Shown here: positions 26,317 to 35,841 of the stretch, piece after piece
How positions within the stretch are numbered: position 1 is the first letter of the stretch
Layout: each line of letters opens with the position of its first letter
Translations under genes and position numbers: made by a program
Notes under the pieces: generated by a model
Told to the model about the DNA's origin: nothing
The model's input: only the letters and a program-made list of their open reading frames with translations
Databases searched by the model: none
Source: Mesobacillus maritimus
GTDB lineage: Bacteria; Bacillota; Bacilli; Bacillales; Cytobacillaceae
Direction: 5' to 3'
Length of the DNA stretch: 64,000 nucleotides
Assembly: GCF_023715205.1 (NCBI RefSeq)
Contig: NZ_JAMBNR010000017.1
Span: forward strand, 48,552-112,551

Positions 26317-27996
26317 ATGAAGCGAAAATTTGCTTGGCTATTATCACTTGGCCTAGTACTTAGCATGTTTTTAGCTGCTTGTTCCGGTGGCGGAGACGAT
26401 ACATCTGACAAGCCAGCAGATGAAGGTTCAGACCAAGCTGCTGAAGGCGGCGAACAAGTATTAAACCTAATCAATGGCGATACGATTCCTTCAATGGACC
26501 CATCATTGGCAACTGATGAATACGGTTTCCAGTTCTTGGGCGCAACAATGGAAGGCCTATATCGCTTAGATGAAAATGCACAACCTGTTGAAGGGATTGC
26601 TGTAGACCACAAGGTAAGTGAAGACGGTCTTACTTGGACTTTCGAACTTCGTGAAGATGCAAAGTGGGAAAATGGTGACCCTGTAACAGCGAATGATTTT
26701 GTTTATGCTTGGCAACGTGCTGTAAACCCGGACACTGGATCTGAGTATGGTCCATACATGATGGGCGGCGTTATTAAAAACGCTACTGCAGTTAACGAAG
26801 GTAAAGCGGAACTTGATGAGCTAGGTGTTAAAGCAGAAGATGACTATACTTTAGTTGTTGAGCTTGAGCATCCAACGCCATACTTCCACTCATTAACAAC
26901 TTTTGGAACATTCTTACCATTAAATCAGAAGTTTGTTGAAGAGCAAGGCGACAAGTTCGCTACTAGCACTGAAACACTTTTATCTAATGGACCATTTAAA
27001 TTAGATAACTGGACAAGTACTTCTAACGAGTGGGATCTTGTTAAAAACGATACTTACTGGGATGCAGATACTGTAAAAGTAGAAAAATTACATCACCAAG
27101 TAGTTAAAGACCCTAAAACTGCTGTAGCATTATATGAAGAAGGTACAGTAGATCGTGCTGGGTTATCTTCTGACTTAGTTGACCAGTACTCTACACATGA
27201 AGACTATGCGGTAACACCAGAAACATCTGTGTTCTATTTAAAGCTTAACCAAACAAGAAATGAAGCACTTGCAAATGTGAACATCCGTAAAGCAATTAGC
27301 CTTGCATTTGACAAGCAAGCTCTTGTTGATGAAATCCTAAACAACGGTTCTATCGTTGCTAATGGACTTGTTCCAAAAGACTTCGTTACAATCCCTGGAA
27401 CGGAAGATGATTTCCGCGATGTAAGCGGAGATTTAGCAGCTTACAATGCTGAAGAAGCGAAGAAATTCTGGGAAAAAGGTTTAGAAGAATTAGGAACAGA
27501 TTCTGTTGAACTTGAATTCCTTGGTGGCGACACTGAGACTTCAAAAGTTATGAACGAATATCTTGCTAACCAATTACAAACAAACCTTCCTGGTTTAAAA
27601 GTGACTTTAAAGCAAGTTCCTTTCGAACAACGTCTTGATTTAGATACAAACATGGATTATGATATGCAATTTGCAGGATGGGGTCCTGACTATCTTGATC
27701 CATACACATTCTTAAGCCTTTGGATTACGGATGGCGGAAACAACAAAATGGGATATTCAAATGCTAAGTATGATGAATTACTAAATGAAGCAGCAACAAC
27801 ACTTGCACAAGATAACGAAGCACGTTATCAAAACTTCCTAGAAGCGGAAAAGATTCTATTTGAAGATGCAGCAATTGCTCCAGTATATCAAAGTGCTATG
27901 GCACAATTGGTTTCTCCGAAAATTCAGGGTGTATATGTTAACCCGTTCGGAGCAACTTATGAGTATAAGTGGGCTTCTGTTGGATCTGCAGAATAA
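26317..27996 (+). CDS. oppA: Oligopeptide-binding lipoprotein OppA
   Basis: This 559-residue extracellular solute-binding protein (family 5) has the lipobox LAAC, cysteine at residue 22, followed by a Gly/Ser/Asp-rich linker. Family blocks are WTFELREDAKWENGDPVTANDFVYAWQR (shown in part) and the C-terminal MAQLVSPKIQGVYVNPFG. It captures peptides outside the cell for the OppBCDF transporter encoded next. AAGGGGG precedes ATG 26317. A hairpin between it and oppB probably lets this gene be expressed more strongly than the rest, as usual for binding proteins. Confidence 0.95.
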   Translation: MKRKFAWLLSLGLVLSMFLAACSGGGDDTSDKPADEGSDQAAEGGEQVLNLINGDTIPSMDPSLATDEYGFQFLGATMEGLYRLDENAQPVEGIAVDHKVSEDGLTWTFELREDAKWENGDPVTANDFVYAWQRAVNPDTGSEYGPYMMGGVIKNATAVNEGKAELDELGVKAEDDYTLVVELEHPTPYFHSLTTFGTFLPLNQKFVEEQGDKFATSTETLLSNGPFKLDNWTSTSNEWDLVKNDTYWDADTVKVEKLHHQVVKDPKTAVALYEEGTVDRAGLSSDLVDQYSTHEDYAVTPETSVFYLKLNQTRNEALANVNIRKAISLAFDKQALVDEILNNGSIVANGLVPKDFVTIPGTEDDFRDVSGDLAAYNAEEAKKFWEKGLEELGTDSVELEFLGGDTETSKVMNEYLANQLQTNLPGLKVTLKQVPFEQRLDLDTNMDYDMQFAGWGPDYLDPYTFLSLWITDGGNNKMGYSNAKYDELLNEAATTLAQDNEARYQNFLEAEKILFEDAAIAPVYQSAMAQLVSPKIQGVYVNPFGATYEYKWASVGSAE

Positions 27997-28044
27997 CTTG
28001 TAAAAGTTAGTCCAAAGAATTTTCCAACCCTAGCGTAATAGACA

Positions 28045-28079
28045 AGAGAGTGTGTGCTTTAAAAGCATATACTCTCTTT
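28045..28079 (+). terminator. Hairpin between oppA and oppB
   Basis: AGAGAGT and ACTCTCT with an inner TGCTTT/AAAGCA stem, then TTTCTCC. It is probably a partial terminator or an mRNA 3' stabiliser for oppA. Confidence 0.65.
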
Positions 28080-28162
28080 CTCCGTTTTAGAGGAGAAATG
28101 TCTGATAATAACAACAATTAACGAGGAAATTTAAAATTTGAAGTAAATTAGGGGGTGCAGGA

Positions 28163-29092
28163 ATGACTCGCTATATTCTGCGTCGATTATGGTATATGTT
28201 CATCACATTGTTTATCATCGCAACAGTTTCATTCTTCCTAATGAAAATGTTACCTGGTAGTCCATTAAATGCTGAAGATAAATTAAGTGAATCACAAAAG
28301 CAAATTGTCTTAGAAAAGTATGGGCTTAATGATCCTGTTCCAGTTCAGTATGCTAAATACATGGGTGGTCTTGTAAAAGGAGATTTAGGGATTTCATTTG
28401 CCTTTGATAATACACCTGTTACAGATATTTTAGTGGATCGGATTGGGCCATCTGCTCTATTAGGTTTTCAAGCATTAGTTGTAGGAACACTGCTCGGAAT
28501 CCTCTTAGGTTTAACTGCCTCAATCTTCCGTAATGGTCCTCTTGATTATACATCGACTACTATAGCCGTACTAGGAACCTCAATTCCATCCTTTGTTTTT
28601 GCCGGATTATTACAATATGTATTTGCTGTTAAATTAGGTTTATTACCAGTAGCATTATGGGGTGAGTTTAAGCATACCATTTTGCCAACGATTGCATTGG
28701 CTATTCACCCAATGGCAACCGCTGCTCGTTTTACAAGAACAGAGATGGTAGAAGTCCTTCATTCTAATTACATCACAACTGCTCGCGCCAAGGGTGTAAC
28801 GGAGTCTGGGATCATTTGGAAGCATGGATTGCGAAATGCCTTAATCCCACTCGTAACTGTTATTGGTCCAATGGCTGTTAGTTTGATGACTGGGTCAATG
28901 GTAATCGAACAAATCTTTGCGATTCCTGGAATCGGGGAACAATTCGTTACATCAGTAATGGTTAACGATTACCCAACCATTATGGGAACAACCTTAATGT
29001 TTGCGTTCCTATTTGTAGCGATTATTTTAGTAATCGACCTCCTTTATGGATTAATTGATCCTAGAATTAGACTTGCAGGAGGAAGTAAATAA
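28163..29092 (+). CDS. oppB: Oligopeptide ABC transporter permease OppB
   Basis: This 309-residue permease has six membrane segments, the N-terminal RRLWYMFITLFIIATVSFFL, and the family loop ARFTRTEMVEVLHSNYITTARAKGV in which EVL-x-YITTARAKG is the coupling motif. It forms one half of the peptide channel with OppC. It starts at ATG 28163 after GGGGGTG, and its stop codon overlaps the start of oppC (ATAATGG). Full length for the family. Confidence 0.95.
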   Translation: MTRYILRRLWYMFITLFIIATVSFFLMKMLPGSPLNAEDKLSESQKQIVLEKYGLNDPVPVQYAKYMGGLVKGDLGISFAFDNTPVTDILVDRIGPSALLGFQALVVGTLLGILLGLTASIFRNGPLDYTSTTIAVLGTSIPSFVFAGLLQYVFAVKLGLLPVALWGEFKHTILPTIALAIHPMATAARFTRTEMVEVLHSNYITTARAKGVTESGIIWKHGLRNALIPLVTVIGPMAVSLMTGSMVIEQIFAIPGIGEQFVTSVMVNDYPTIMGTTLMFAFLFVAIILVIDLLYGLIDPRIRLAGGSK

Positions 29093-30246
29093 TGGATAAC
29101 AAAAATCAAAACAATATACCTAAGGAACTTTTTAAACCTCTTGTTAGAAAAGAGGATACAAGTGAAAAGATTTCTAGCCCAAGCAGAACTTTTTGGCAAG
29201 ATGCACGAAGAACGTTATTTAGCAACAAAATGGCTATGTTTAGTATCTTTATTCTCGTGGCAATTATCTTGTTAAGTATTTTTGCACCAATGTTTAACGA
29301 GTATGGAAACGATGATCAGGATTTATCAAGAGCAAAACTGCCACCACGTGTTCCAGTTTTGGAAAATGTCTCCTGGCTAGGTTTTGACGGAACCTTAAGT
29401 GGTAAATATACAGGTAATAATGTCGAAGCTGCCACTGCAAAGGCTATTGCTAGATATGATAATAATGAAGATTTTATTGATATTAAGGTTGTTAGTGAAG
29501 GTGACGGAAGCAGAAACTCTGCTGAGGTAAAAGCAACTTATCATATCTATGATGCAAAAGGTTTAGAAGACACTTATTTCTGGATTGGTACCGATACATT
29601 AGGCCGCGATCAATGGACACGTCTATGGTTAGGAACTCGTGTTTCCTTAATTATTGCGTTCGTTGCAGCAGCCATTGACCTCTTGATTGGTGTTAGTTAT
29701 GGTGGGATTTCAGGATTTTATGGTGGAAGAGTGGATAACATTCTTCAGCGTATTGTAGAGGTTCTTGTAGGTATTCCGAACTTAGTAATCATTCTTTTGA
29801 TGATGCTCGTTCTGCAACCAGGTATTGTCTCAATCGTTATCGCTTTAACGATAACCGGTTGGACAGGAATGGCACGTATTGTCCGAGGGGAAATTTTGAA
29901 GGTTAAGAGTCAAGAGTTTGTTCTTGCAGCTCGGACTTTAGGAACGCCGAACGGAACAATTATTCGAAAACACTTAATTCCAAACATTAGTGGAATCATT
30001 ATCATAAATACGATGTTTACTATTCCAGGCGCTATCTTTTTTGAAGCATTCTTAAGCTTTATCGGATTGGGGATTGTCCCTCCAGATGCTTCACTCGGTT
30101 CCTTAATTGACATTGGGTTTGATAATATGTCCCTATACCCATATATGCTAGTATTTCCTGCAATATTAATCTCTGTGATTATGATTGCATTTAATATTGT
30201 CGGTGACGGTCTGCGTGATGCATTTGACCCTAAGATGCATAAATAA
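29092..30246 (+). CDS. oppC: Oligopeptide ABC transporter permease OppC, long form
   Basis: This 384-residue permease is about 80 residues longer than a usual OppC. After the first membrane segment (MAMFSIFILVAIILLSIFAP, about 42-61) comes an extra extracellular region of about 90 residues (around 70-160) before the conserved FWIGTDTLGRDQWTRLW. The remainder has five membrane segments and the coupling loop EFVLAARTLGTPNGTIIRKH. Long OppC forms occur in some Bacilli. The inserted part may contact OppA, which is an inference. Overlaps oppB at its start. Confidence 0.93.
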   Translation: MDNKNQNNIPKELFKPLVRKEDTSEKISSPSRTFWQDARRTLFSNKMAMFSIFILVAIILLSIFAPMFNEYGNDDQDLSRAKLPPRVPVLENVSWLGFDGTLSGKYTGNNVEAATAKAIARYDNNEDFIDIKVVSEGDGSRNSAEVKATYHIYDAKGLEDTYFWIGTDTLGRDQWTRLWLGTRVSLIIAFVAAAIDLLIGVSYGGISGFYGGRVDNILQRIVEVLVGIPNLVIILLMMLVLQPGIVSIVIALTITGWTGMARIVRGEILKVKSQEFVLAARTLGTPNGTIIRKHLIPNISGIIIINTMFTIPGAIFFEAFLSFIGLGIVPPDASLGSLIDIGFDNMSLYPYMLVFPAILISVIMIAFNIVGDGLRDAFDPKMHK

Positions 30247-30263
30247 AAGGTAGGTGTGCAAAA

Positions 30264-31313
30264 ATGAGTAAATTATTAGAAGTAAAGGATTTGAAAGTTT
30301 CATTTGACACCTACAACGGCGAGGTTCAAGCAGTTCGAGGTGTCAGTTTTGACCTTGATAAAGGGGAAACATTAGCAATCGTTGGAGAGTCTGGATCTGG
30401 AAAATCAGTAACTTCAATGGCTTTAATGAAACTCCTTGCAGGACAAGGATTTATTAAAGAAGGTCAAGTTCTCTTAGAAGGAGTCGACCTTGTTAAAAAG
30501 TCTGAAAAGGAAATGCAGAAGATTCGTGGGAAGGATATCTCAATGGTCTTTCAGGACCCAATGACTTCTCTAAACCCAACGATGAAAATTGGAAATCAGA
30601 TCATGGAAGGGCTTATCAAGCACCAAAACATGAATCGTGAGAATGCTAAAAAACGTGCGATTGAGCTATTAAATCAGGTTGGAATTCCACAACCAGAGGT
30701 ACGGATGAATCAGTACCCACACCAATTTTCAGGCGGTATGCGCCAGCGTGTAGTTATAGCAATTGCGCTTGCTTGTAATCCAAAGGTTTTAATCGCTGAT
30801 GAACCAACCACAGCACTTGATGTAACCATTCAGGCACAAATTTTAGAATTGATGAAGGAAATCCAAAAAGAAGTCGATAGTGCAATTATCTTTATCACGC
30901 ATGATCTTGGTGTCGTTGCCAATGTTGCAGATAAAGTTGCGGTTATGTATGCAGGAAAGATTATTGAAATGGGTACAGTAGATGATATTTTCTATAACCC
31001 GAAACATCCGTATACGTGGGGATTACTTGGTTCAATGCCAACCCCTGACAGTACGGATGAGGAATTATATGCGATTCCTGGTACACCTCCTAATATGCTA
31101 AAACCGCCTGTAGGGGATGCATTTGCCCCAAGGAATGAATTTGCATTGGAAATTGATACCGTAATGGAGCCGCCAATGTTTAAGGTGTCCGATACACATT
31201 ATGCGGCTACTTGGTTGCTACATCCAGATGCACCTAACATTGAACCCCCTGAGACGGTAAAACAAAGAATGCAGGGGTTTGCGAATACAGGTCGCAAGGA
31301 CGGTGACAAGTAA
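30264..31313 (+). CDS. oppD: Oligopeptide ABC transporter ATPase OppD
   Basis: This 349-residue ATPase has a Walker A (GESGSGKSV, about 39-47), a signature ([15 protein letters not shown]), a Walker B ([12 protein letters not shown]) and the C-terminal oligopeptide/dipeptide extension ([12 protein letters not shown], then [12 protein letters not shown]). OppD and OppF form the ATPase pair. OppD-type proteins usually carry four cysteines binding a 4Fe-4S cluster in the extension, but no such cluster of cysteines is visible here. Overlaps oppF by one base. Confidence 0.95.
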   Translation: MSKLLEVKDLKVSFDTYNGEVQAVRGVSFDLDKGETLAIVGESGSGKSVTSMALMKLLAGQGFIKEGQVLLEGVDLVKKSEKEMQKIRGKDISMVFQDPMTSLNPTMKIGNQIMEGLIKHQNMNRENAKKRAIELLNQVGIPQPEVRMNQYPHQFSGGMRQRVVIAIALACNPKVLIADEPTTALDVTIQAQILELMKEIQKEVDSAIIFITHDLGVVANVADKVAVMYAGKIIEMGTVDDIFYNPKHPYTWGLLGSMPTPDSTDEELYAIPGTPPNMLKPPVGDAFAPRNEFALEIDTVMEPPMFKVSDTHYAATWLLHPDAPNIEPPETVKQRMQGFANTGRKDGDK

Positions 31314-32248
31314 TGACAAGAGAAAAAGTATTAGAGGTAAAAGATTTAAAAAAGCACTTCTCCGCAGGAAAAGATAAAGTAATTAAAGCTGTTGATGGAA
31401 TTACTTTTGACATTTATAAAGGTGAAACATTTGGTTTGGTAGGAGAATCGGGTTCCGGAAAATCCACTGCTGGTCGAACCATCATCCGTTTATATGATGC
31501 GACTAGTGGAGAGGTTAAGTTTAATGGGGAAGATGTTCATGGAAGGAAATCCCGTGATCAGCTTCGAAAATTTAACCGTAAGATGCAGATGATTTTCCAA
31601 GATCCACATTCCTCTTTAAACCCAAGAATGACGGTACTTGATATTATTGCCGAGGGAATAGATGTTCATAAACTAGCGAAGAATGACGCAGAACGTAAGA
31701 AAAGAGTAGAAGAGTTATTAGAAGTTGTCGGTCTAAATAAAGAGCATGCGACCCGTTTCCCACATGAATTCAGTGGTGGACAAAGACAAAGAATCGGGAT
31801 TGCTCGTGCCTTAGCGGTAGAGCCAGAATTTATTATTGCCGATGAGCCGATTTCAGCTCTAGACGTATCAATTCAGGCACAGGTTGTTAACCTACTAAAG
31901 AGGCTACAAAGAGATCGTGGTTTAACCTATTTGTTTATTGCCCATGACCTTTCAATGGTAAAATACATTAGTGATCGAATTGGTGTTATGTACATGGGGC
32001 ACCTTGTGGAACTTGCAGATAGTGATGAGTTGTATGAGAACCCCGTACACCCTTATACGAAGTCTCTATTGTCTGCAATCCCATTACCGGATCCAAGGTA
32101 TGAGCGTGAACGCGTACGAATTGCCTATGATCCGACAGCACATGATACAAGCGAGGAACCTGAGTTCAGAGAAATTCGTCCTAATCATTGGGTTCGTTGT
32201 ACATCAAAAGAGTTTGAGCAATATAAGAAAGAACTTGAAAAAAAGTAA
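31313..32248 (+). CDS. oppF: Oligopeptide ABC transporter ATPase OppF
   Basis: This 311-residue ATPase has a Walker A (GESGSGKST), a signature (FSGGQRQRIGIARAL) and a Walker B (FIIADEPISALD), with the C-terminal HPYTKSLLSAIPLPDP extension. It is the second ATPase of the Opp importer and the last gene of the operon. The stop codon of oppD is joined with its start (TAATGA). A terminator follows within 10 bp. Full length. Confidence 0.95.
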   Translation: MTREKVLEVKDLKKHFSAGKDKVIKAVDGITFDIYKGETFGLVGESGSGKSTAGRTIIRLYDATSGEVKFNGEDVHGRKSRDQLRKFNRKMQMIFQDPHSSLNPRMTVLDIIAEGIDVHKLAKNDAERKKRVEELLEVVGLNKEHATRFPHEFSGGQRQRIGIARALAVEPEFIIADEPISALDVSIQAQVVNLLKRLQRDRGLTYLFIAHDLSMVKYISDRIGVMYMGHLVELADSDELYENPVHPYTKSLLSAIPLPDPRYERERVRIAYDPTAHDTSEEPEFREIRPNHWVRCTSKEFEQYKKELEKK

Positions 32249-32253
32249 GTTTG

Positions 32254-32286
32254 AAAAAGCCCTGCGTATTGTAGCATGGGCTTTTT
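32254..32286 (+). terminator. Terminator of the opp operon
   Basis: AAAAAGCCC and GGGCTTTTT enclose an inner GC/GC pair and a short loop. Confidence 0.85.
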
Positions 32287-32437
32287 CTTTACCCTTTGTT
32301 TTACATAATGTGAATAGTGATTAGTAGTCTAGTAAAAGGAATATCAGTTTTAGTTCTATCGCTCGATATTGTATAATAGAAAAGACATTAGACGGCAAAC
32401 TTACATAGAAAACACTGTGAAAAAGGAAGGTACATCT

Positions 32438-33610
32438 ATGCCTGAGGATAGTGAGAATATAACCCGAATCCATTTAGATGGAAAAGAATATATATTGATA
32501 GGAACCGCACATGTTTCGAAAAAGAGTGCGGAGCTAGTAAAAGAAGTAATTGATATGGAAAAACCAGATTCTGTTTGTGTTGAACTTGATCAGCAAAGAT
32601 ACCAGTCGATCCAAGAAGGAAATAAGTGGAGAGAGATGGATATTTTCAAGGTTATCAAGGAAAAGAAAGCATCATTATTGTTAATGAACTTGGCTATTTC
32701 TTCGTTTCAAAAACGAATGGCGAAAGAATTAGGCGTTCAGGCTGGTCAGGAAATGATACAAGGTATCCAATCAGCTAAGGAGAATGATGCTAAATTAGTA
32801 TTAGCAGACCGGAATATCCAAGTGACGTTCTCGCGAATCTGGGGCAATCTGGGGCTTAAAGGGAAGGCTCTTCTCCTAAGTCAGATTATTTACGGGATAT
32901 TTAGTAAGGAAAGTATATCTGAAGAAGAATTAGAAAAAATGAAATCACAAGATATGCTTGATTCAATGCTAAAAGAATTTACAGAAGCCTTCCCAAGGTT
33001 AAAGACACCGTTAATTGATGAACGTGATCAATATCTAGCACAAAAGATTAAGAAAGCACCTGGAGAAAAGGTTGTGGCTGTATTAGGAGCGGCACATGTT
33101 CCGGGAATCACAAAACAGATACATAAGGATCATGATTTAGCTGCGTTGACAAAGCTTCCACCTAAGTCAAAGGCTCCAAAAATAATTGGCTGGTCAATTC
33201 CAATTCTAATTTTATTAATCGTCGCTTATACTTTTATTGCAAATCCTTCAGCAGGAACTCAACAAGCGATTAGCTGGATTATTTGGAATGGCTCTTTATC
33301 GGCAATTGGAACAGCGATTGCGTTTGGACATCCGTTGGCGATTTTAACAGCATTTATCGCAGCTCCAATTACCTCACTAAATCCATTACTTGCAGCAGGG
33401 TGGTTTGCAGGTGCCGTACAAGCCTATATGCGTCGCCCAAGTGTAAATGACTTTGAAACGCTCACAGAAGACGTATTTAGCGTCAAAGGCTTTTGGAATA
33501 ATAAAGTAACCCGTGTTTTACTTGTGGTTGTACTGGCGAACTTAGGAAGCTCCTTAGGAACCTTTATTGGCGGAGCAGATGTCATACGATTATTCTTCCA
33601 AAACCTTTAA
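32438..33610 (+). CDS. TraB/GumN-family membrane protein, 390 aa
   Basis: The N-terminal two thirds form a TraB/PrgY domain, with the early block ILIGTAHVSKKSAELVKEVI (about 18-37), the CVELDQQRY motif, and a later VVAVLGAAHVPGI. The C-terminal part has four hydrophobic segments. PrgY and TraB of enterococcal plasmids lower the activity of the cognate peptide pheromone, and the two GxxH-type motifs suggest a metalloprotease-like centre. The chromosomal role in Bacilli is not known. I choose ATG 32438, 7 nt after AAGGAAGG. It directly follows the Opp operon, which is suggestive because pheromone import uses Opp. Confidence 0.85.
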   Translation: MPEDSENITRIHLDGKEYILIGTAHVSKKSAELVKEVIDMEKPDSVCVELDQQRYQSIQEGNKWREMDIFKVIKEKKASLLLMNLAISSFQKRMAKELGVQAGQEMIQGIQSAKENDAKLVLADRNIQVTFSRIWGNLGLKGKALLLSQIIYGIFSKESISEEELEKMKSQDMLDSMLKEFTEAFPRLKTPLIDERDQYLAQKIKKAPGEKVVAVLGAAHVPGITKQIHKDHDLAALTKLPPKSKAPKIIGWSIPILILLIVAYTFIANPSAGTQQAISWIIWNGSLSAIGTAIAFGHPLAILTAFIAAPITSLNPLLAAGWFAGAVQAYMRRPSVNDFETLTEDVFSVKGFWNNKVTRVLLVVVLANLGSSLGTFIGGADVIRLFFQNL

Positions 33611-33613
33611 AGT

Positions 33614-33760
33614 AGAAAAGCGTAAGCGGCTTGTTCAACTCCGACAAGCGCTGGAGGTCTGGCAGATGAAGTCGTTCTTTGACTTCAACTGACAGACTGA
33701 AGCGACTCGAGGAGTTAGCCGTTGGAGCTGGACAAGAGAAAAGCGTAAGCGGCTTGTTCA
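33614..33760 (+). repeat. GCGTAAGCGGCTTG repeat unit with repeated ends
   Basis: The sequence beginning AGAAAAGCGTAAGCGGCTTG occurs at 33614 and again at 33737, 123 bp apart. Between them the DNA contains complementary blocks (CAACTCC with GGAGTT, GTCTG with CAGAC, TGAAGTC with GACTTCA) that can fold into a branched structure. A degenerate relative begins at 52802. Repeats of this look are scattered in Bacillaceae genomes, usually right after genes, as here. Confidence 0.7.
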
Positions 33761-33763
33761 GCA

Positions 33764-33844
33764 ATGTTTAATATACTTTTAAAAGATCTTCTTAGAGGAA
33801 AACGAGTTCCAGGTCCTATCACAAACATTAATGGTGTGAGTTAA
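33764..33844 (+). CDS. Possible 26-residue ORF (uncertain)
   Basis: ATG 33764 opens MFNILLKDLLRGKRVPGPIT and ends at TAA 33842-33844, 3 bp before a terminator hairpin. It has no usable ribosome binding site, because repeat DNA lies directly upstream. It may be the tail of a gene cut by the repeat, or chance. I do not recognise it. Confidence 0.25.
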   Translation: MFNILLKDLLRGKRVPGPITNINGVS

Positions 33845-33847
33845 AAT

Positions 33848-33884
33848 GAGTGCCAATTTGCATATGAAATTGGCACTCATTTTT
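33848..33884 (+). terminator. Terminator hairpin
   Basis: GAGTGCCAATTT and AAATTGGCACTC with a 7-nt loop, followed by ATTTTTATT. Confidence 0.8.
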
Positions 33885-33945
33885 ATTGGTGTAAGGCCAC
33901 AATTTCCCCCTCATTTTGCTAAATAAATTATTTTATAAAGTATTT

Positions 33946-34085
33946 AAAAATAAGCGGAGCAATTCCGGCTAAGCTGTGGATTAAGGCTCGGTTTAGGCTA
34001 AATAAGCGGAGTTTTTCCGATTAAGCAAAGCAAAAGCACCCATTATCACGTTTTTTTGAGTCAGTAGTCGGAGTTTCTCCGTATA
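33946..34085 (+). repeat. Three copies of a short CGGAG hairpin repeat
   Basis: AATAAGCGGAGCAATTCCGG (about 33949), AATAAGCGGAGTTTTTCCGA (34001-34020) and GTCGGAGTTTCTCCGTA (about 34067) are about 50-65 bp apart. Each can form a small CGGAG/TTCCG or GGAG/CTCC stem. Bases around 34129 (TCCGCTTATTGATC) look like an inverted fragment of the same motif. Confidence 0.55.
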
Positions 34086-34369
34086 TTCAAGCTATTTTCA
34101 GTGCTAATTCTTAGTTAAGAGAAATTTATCCGCTTATTGATCAAACCCTGCTGACTTCCTCATCTAGGTCCGTGAGGGTTCCGTTCTTTTATGGAGGATA
34201 GGTTTATTTAAGGGAACTCTTATGGTTAATGAGGTGTTTTCCTAATCTGGTGGGGTAAGAAACTTATAAGGACAATAACGTAAATGAGCAAGCTTAAAAG
34301 CACATACACATGGAGCTTTGGTTGATTTTGAATAAACTCAACAACTGAATGTTTAAAAGAAGTAAAGAA

Positions 34370-34389
34370 GGTAGCAGATGTCTGCTACC
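34370..34389 (-). terminator. Terminator overlapping the MFS gene stop codon
   Basis: GGTAGCAGA and TCTGCTACC with a 2-base loop; the arm at 34381-34389 contains the TAG stop codon of the minus-strand gene. Confidence 0.75.
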
Positions 34390-35563
34390 TTTGTTTTACA
34401 GTGCTATGTGTATGTTTTGTCTGAACTTTATAGATTTGATAGAACATCAGAGCAATAATCGATAAGACCATTCCTGCTAGATATGGGAAGCCAATGGTAA
34501 TAGAATAAAGCAATCCGCCTAGTGGGGGACCAATGATTCTCCCTAATGAATCAAAGGAAGATAAGAGCCCAGTTGCGCTCCCGTGCCCGGCAGAGGAGGT
34601 TTTCGTTAATAAAGAAGAGATCCCTGGTCGAATCAGACCATTTCCAATGCCGAATATCGACAAAAAAATGGCAGCTGTTAGGAAGTCTTTTGTAAATAAG
34701 ATCAGACTAAATCCTATTGCAGAGATGATAATCCCAAGTTGAATCACAAAGCCTTCGCCATACTTTTTGGTTAGCTTACCAACCAATCCCCCTTGTATTA
34801 AGGCTTGGGCAAAGCCCATAATCATGAAAATATACCCAAGTTGCTTAGATTCTAATCCTGCTGTAACAGCGGCAAAATAAGCGTATGTAGCTTCTAAGCC
34901 TGCTAACGAAAGAGTAATGAACAGTTGTAAGATAAACAAAATTGAATTAGGACCTTTAAACGCTGCAAGTAAGGAAGGCTTTTTCTGTGAAACCTCTGAT
35001 TTTCCATCCTTCGGTAGTGATTCTCTTAACACAAACCATACAAAGAAGAAGGTGATGAGAGACGATCCACCTGCAAGATAGAAAGGAATTTGTAAGCTTG
35101 ATGCTGAAAAAACGCCACCGATAGCAGGTCCAAAAATAAAGCCAAGACCTGTAGCTGCTCCGATGATTCCCATGCCTTTTCCACGGTTCTCCTCAGAGGT
35201 AACATCCGCTACGTAAGCCATGACTGTTGGCATATTAGCTGAAGATAAAATTCCCCCAATAATTCTAGCAACAAACAGCATCCACAATTCGGTTGATAAA
35301 GCCATCATGAAAAACGAGAGAGAAAGCCCTAAGATACCAATCATGATAACGGGTTTGCGTCCAATTCTATCGGAAATTCTTCCCCATATAGGCGCAAAAC
35401 AAAATTGCATAATGGAGTAAACAGCCATTAGCAAACCTAGTTGGGTTGGGGTAGCACCAATTTCCTCAGCATAAAAAGGTAAAACGGGAATAATGATTCC
35501 GAATCCAATCATAACAAGAAACATAATTGCAAACAGAATTGGCAAAGTTTGTTTTGATTTCAT
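34385..35563 (-). CDS. MFS drug-efflux-type transporter (DHA1, 12 TM)
   Basis: This 392-residue major facilitator has twelve predicted membrane segments. It has motif A in GRISDRIGRKPVIMIG (about 61-76) and motif C-like GFIFGPAIGG near residue 140, typical of the DHA1 drug:H+ antiporters such as NorA, Bmr and TetA. The substrate cannot be told from sequence. ATG 35563 is the likely start. It is monocistronic and convergent to the repeat gap. No regulatory gene lies next to it. Confidence 0.88.
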   Translation of the reverse strand: MKSKQTLPILFAIMFLVMIGFGIIIPVLPFYAEEIGATPTQLGLLMAVYSIMQFCFAPIWGRISDRIGRKPVIMIGILGLSLSFFMMALSTELWMLFVARIIGGILSSANMPTVMAYVADVTSEENRGKGMGIIGAATGLGFIFGPAIGGVFSASSLQIPFYLAGGSSLITFFFVWFVLRESLPKDGKSEVSQKKPSLLAAFKGPNSILFILQLFITLSLAGLEATYAYFAAVTAGLESKQLGYIFMIMGFAQALIQGGLVGKLTKKYGEGFVIQLGIIISAIGFSLILFTKDFLTAAIFLSIFGIGNGLIRPGISSLLTKTSSAGHGSATGLLSSFDSLGRIIGPPLGGLLYSITIGFPYLAGMVLSIIALMFYQIYKVQTKHTHSTVKQR

Positions 35564-35841
35564 ATGTAGGTCACTCCAGTAGGTTAAAAAGGTAGGATAG
35601 ATTGTTTAGTGTAATATAGTTAAATCATGTTCATAACATCATTATACACAACCCAGTAGTTTGAAATCGAACAATAATGGGCAATTTTTATTTTTTTACA
35701 ATCGTTTTTCTAGATTGTAGTTAGACACTTTTTATCCTTATCTTCTTAAAAAAATGTAAAATATCCTAAAAATGGTACTTGCATTCTAAAAGCCAATGCG
35801 TTATTCTTTTGCTTACTGACCGTAAAAAACCTAGATTAATA

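Larger units (their letters stand above)
33611..34384. other. Repeat-rich gap
   Basis: This gap holds two copies of a GCGTAAGCGGCTTG repeat, a possible 26-codon ORF, a terminator, and three CGGAG-type short hairpins, each listed separately. The stretch 34140-34370 shows nothing I can name. Confidence 0.6.
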
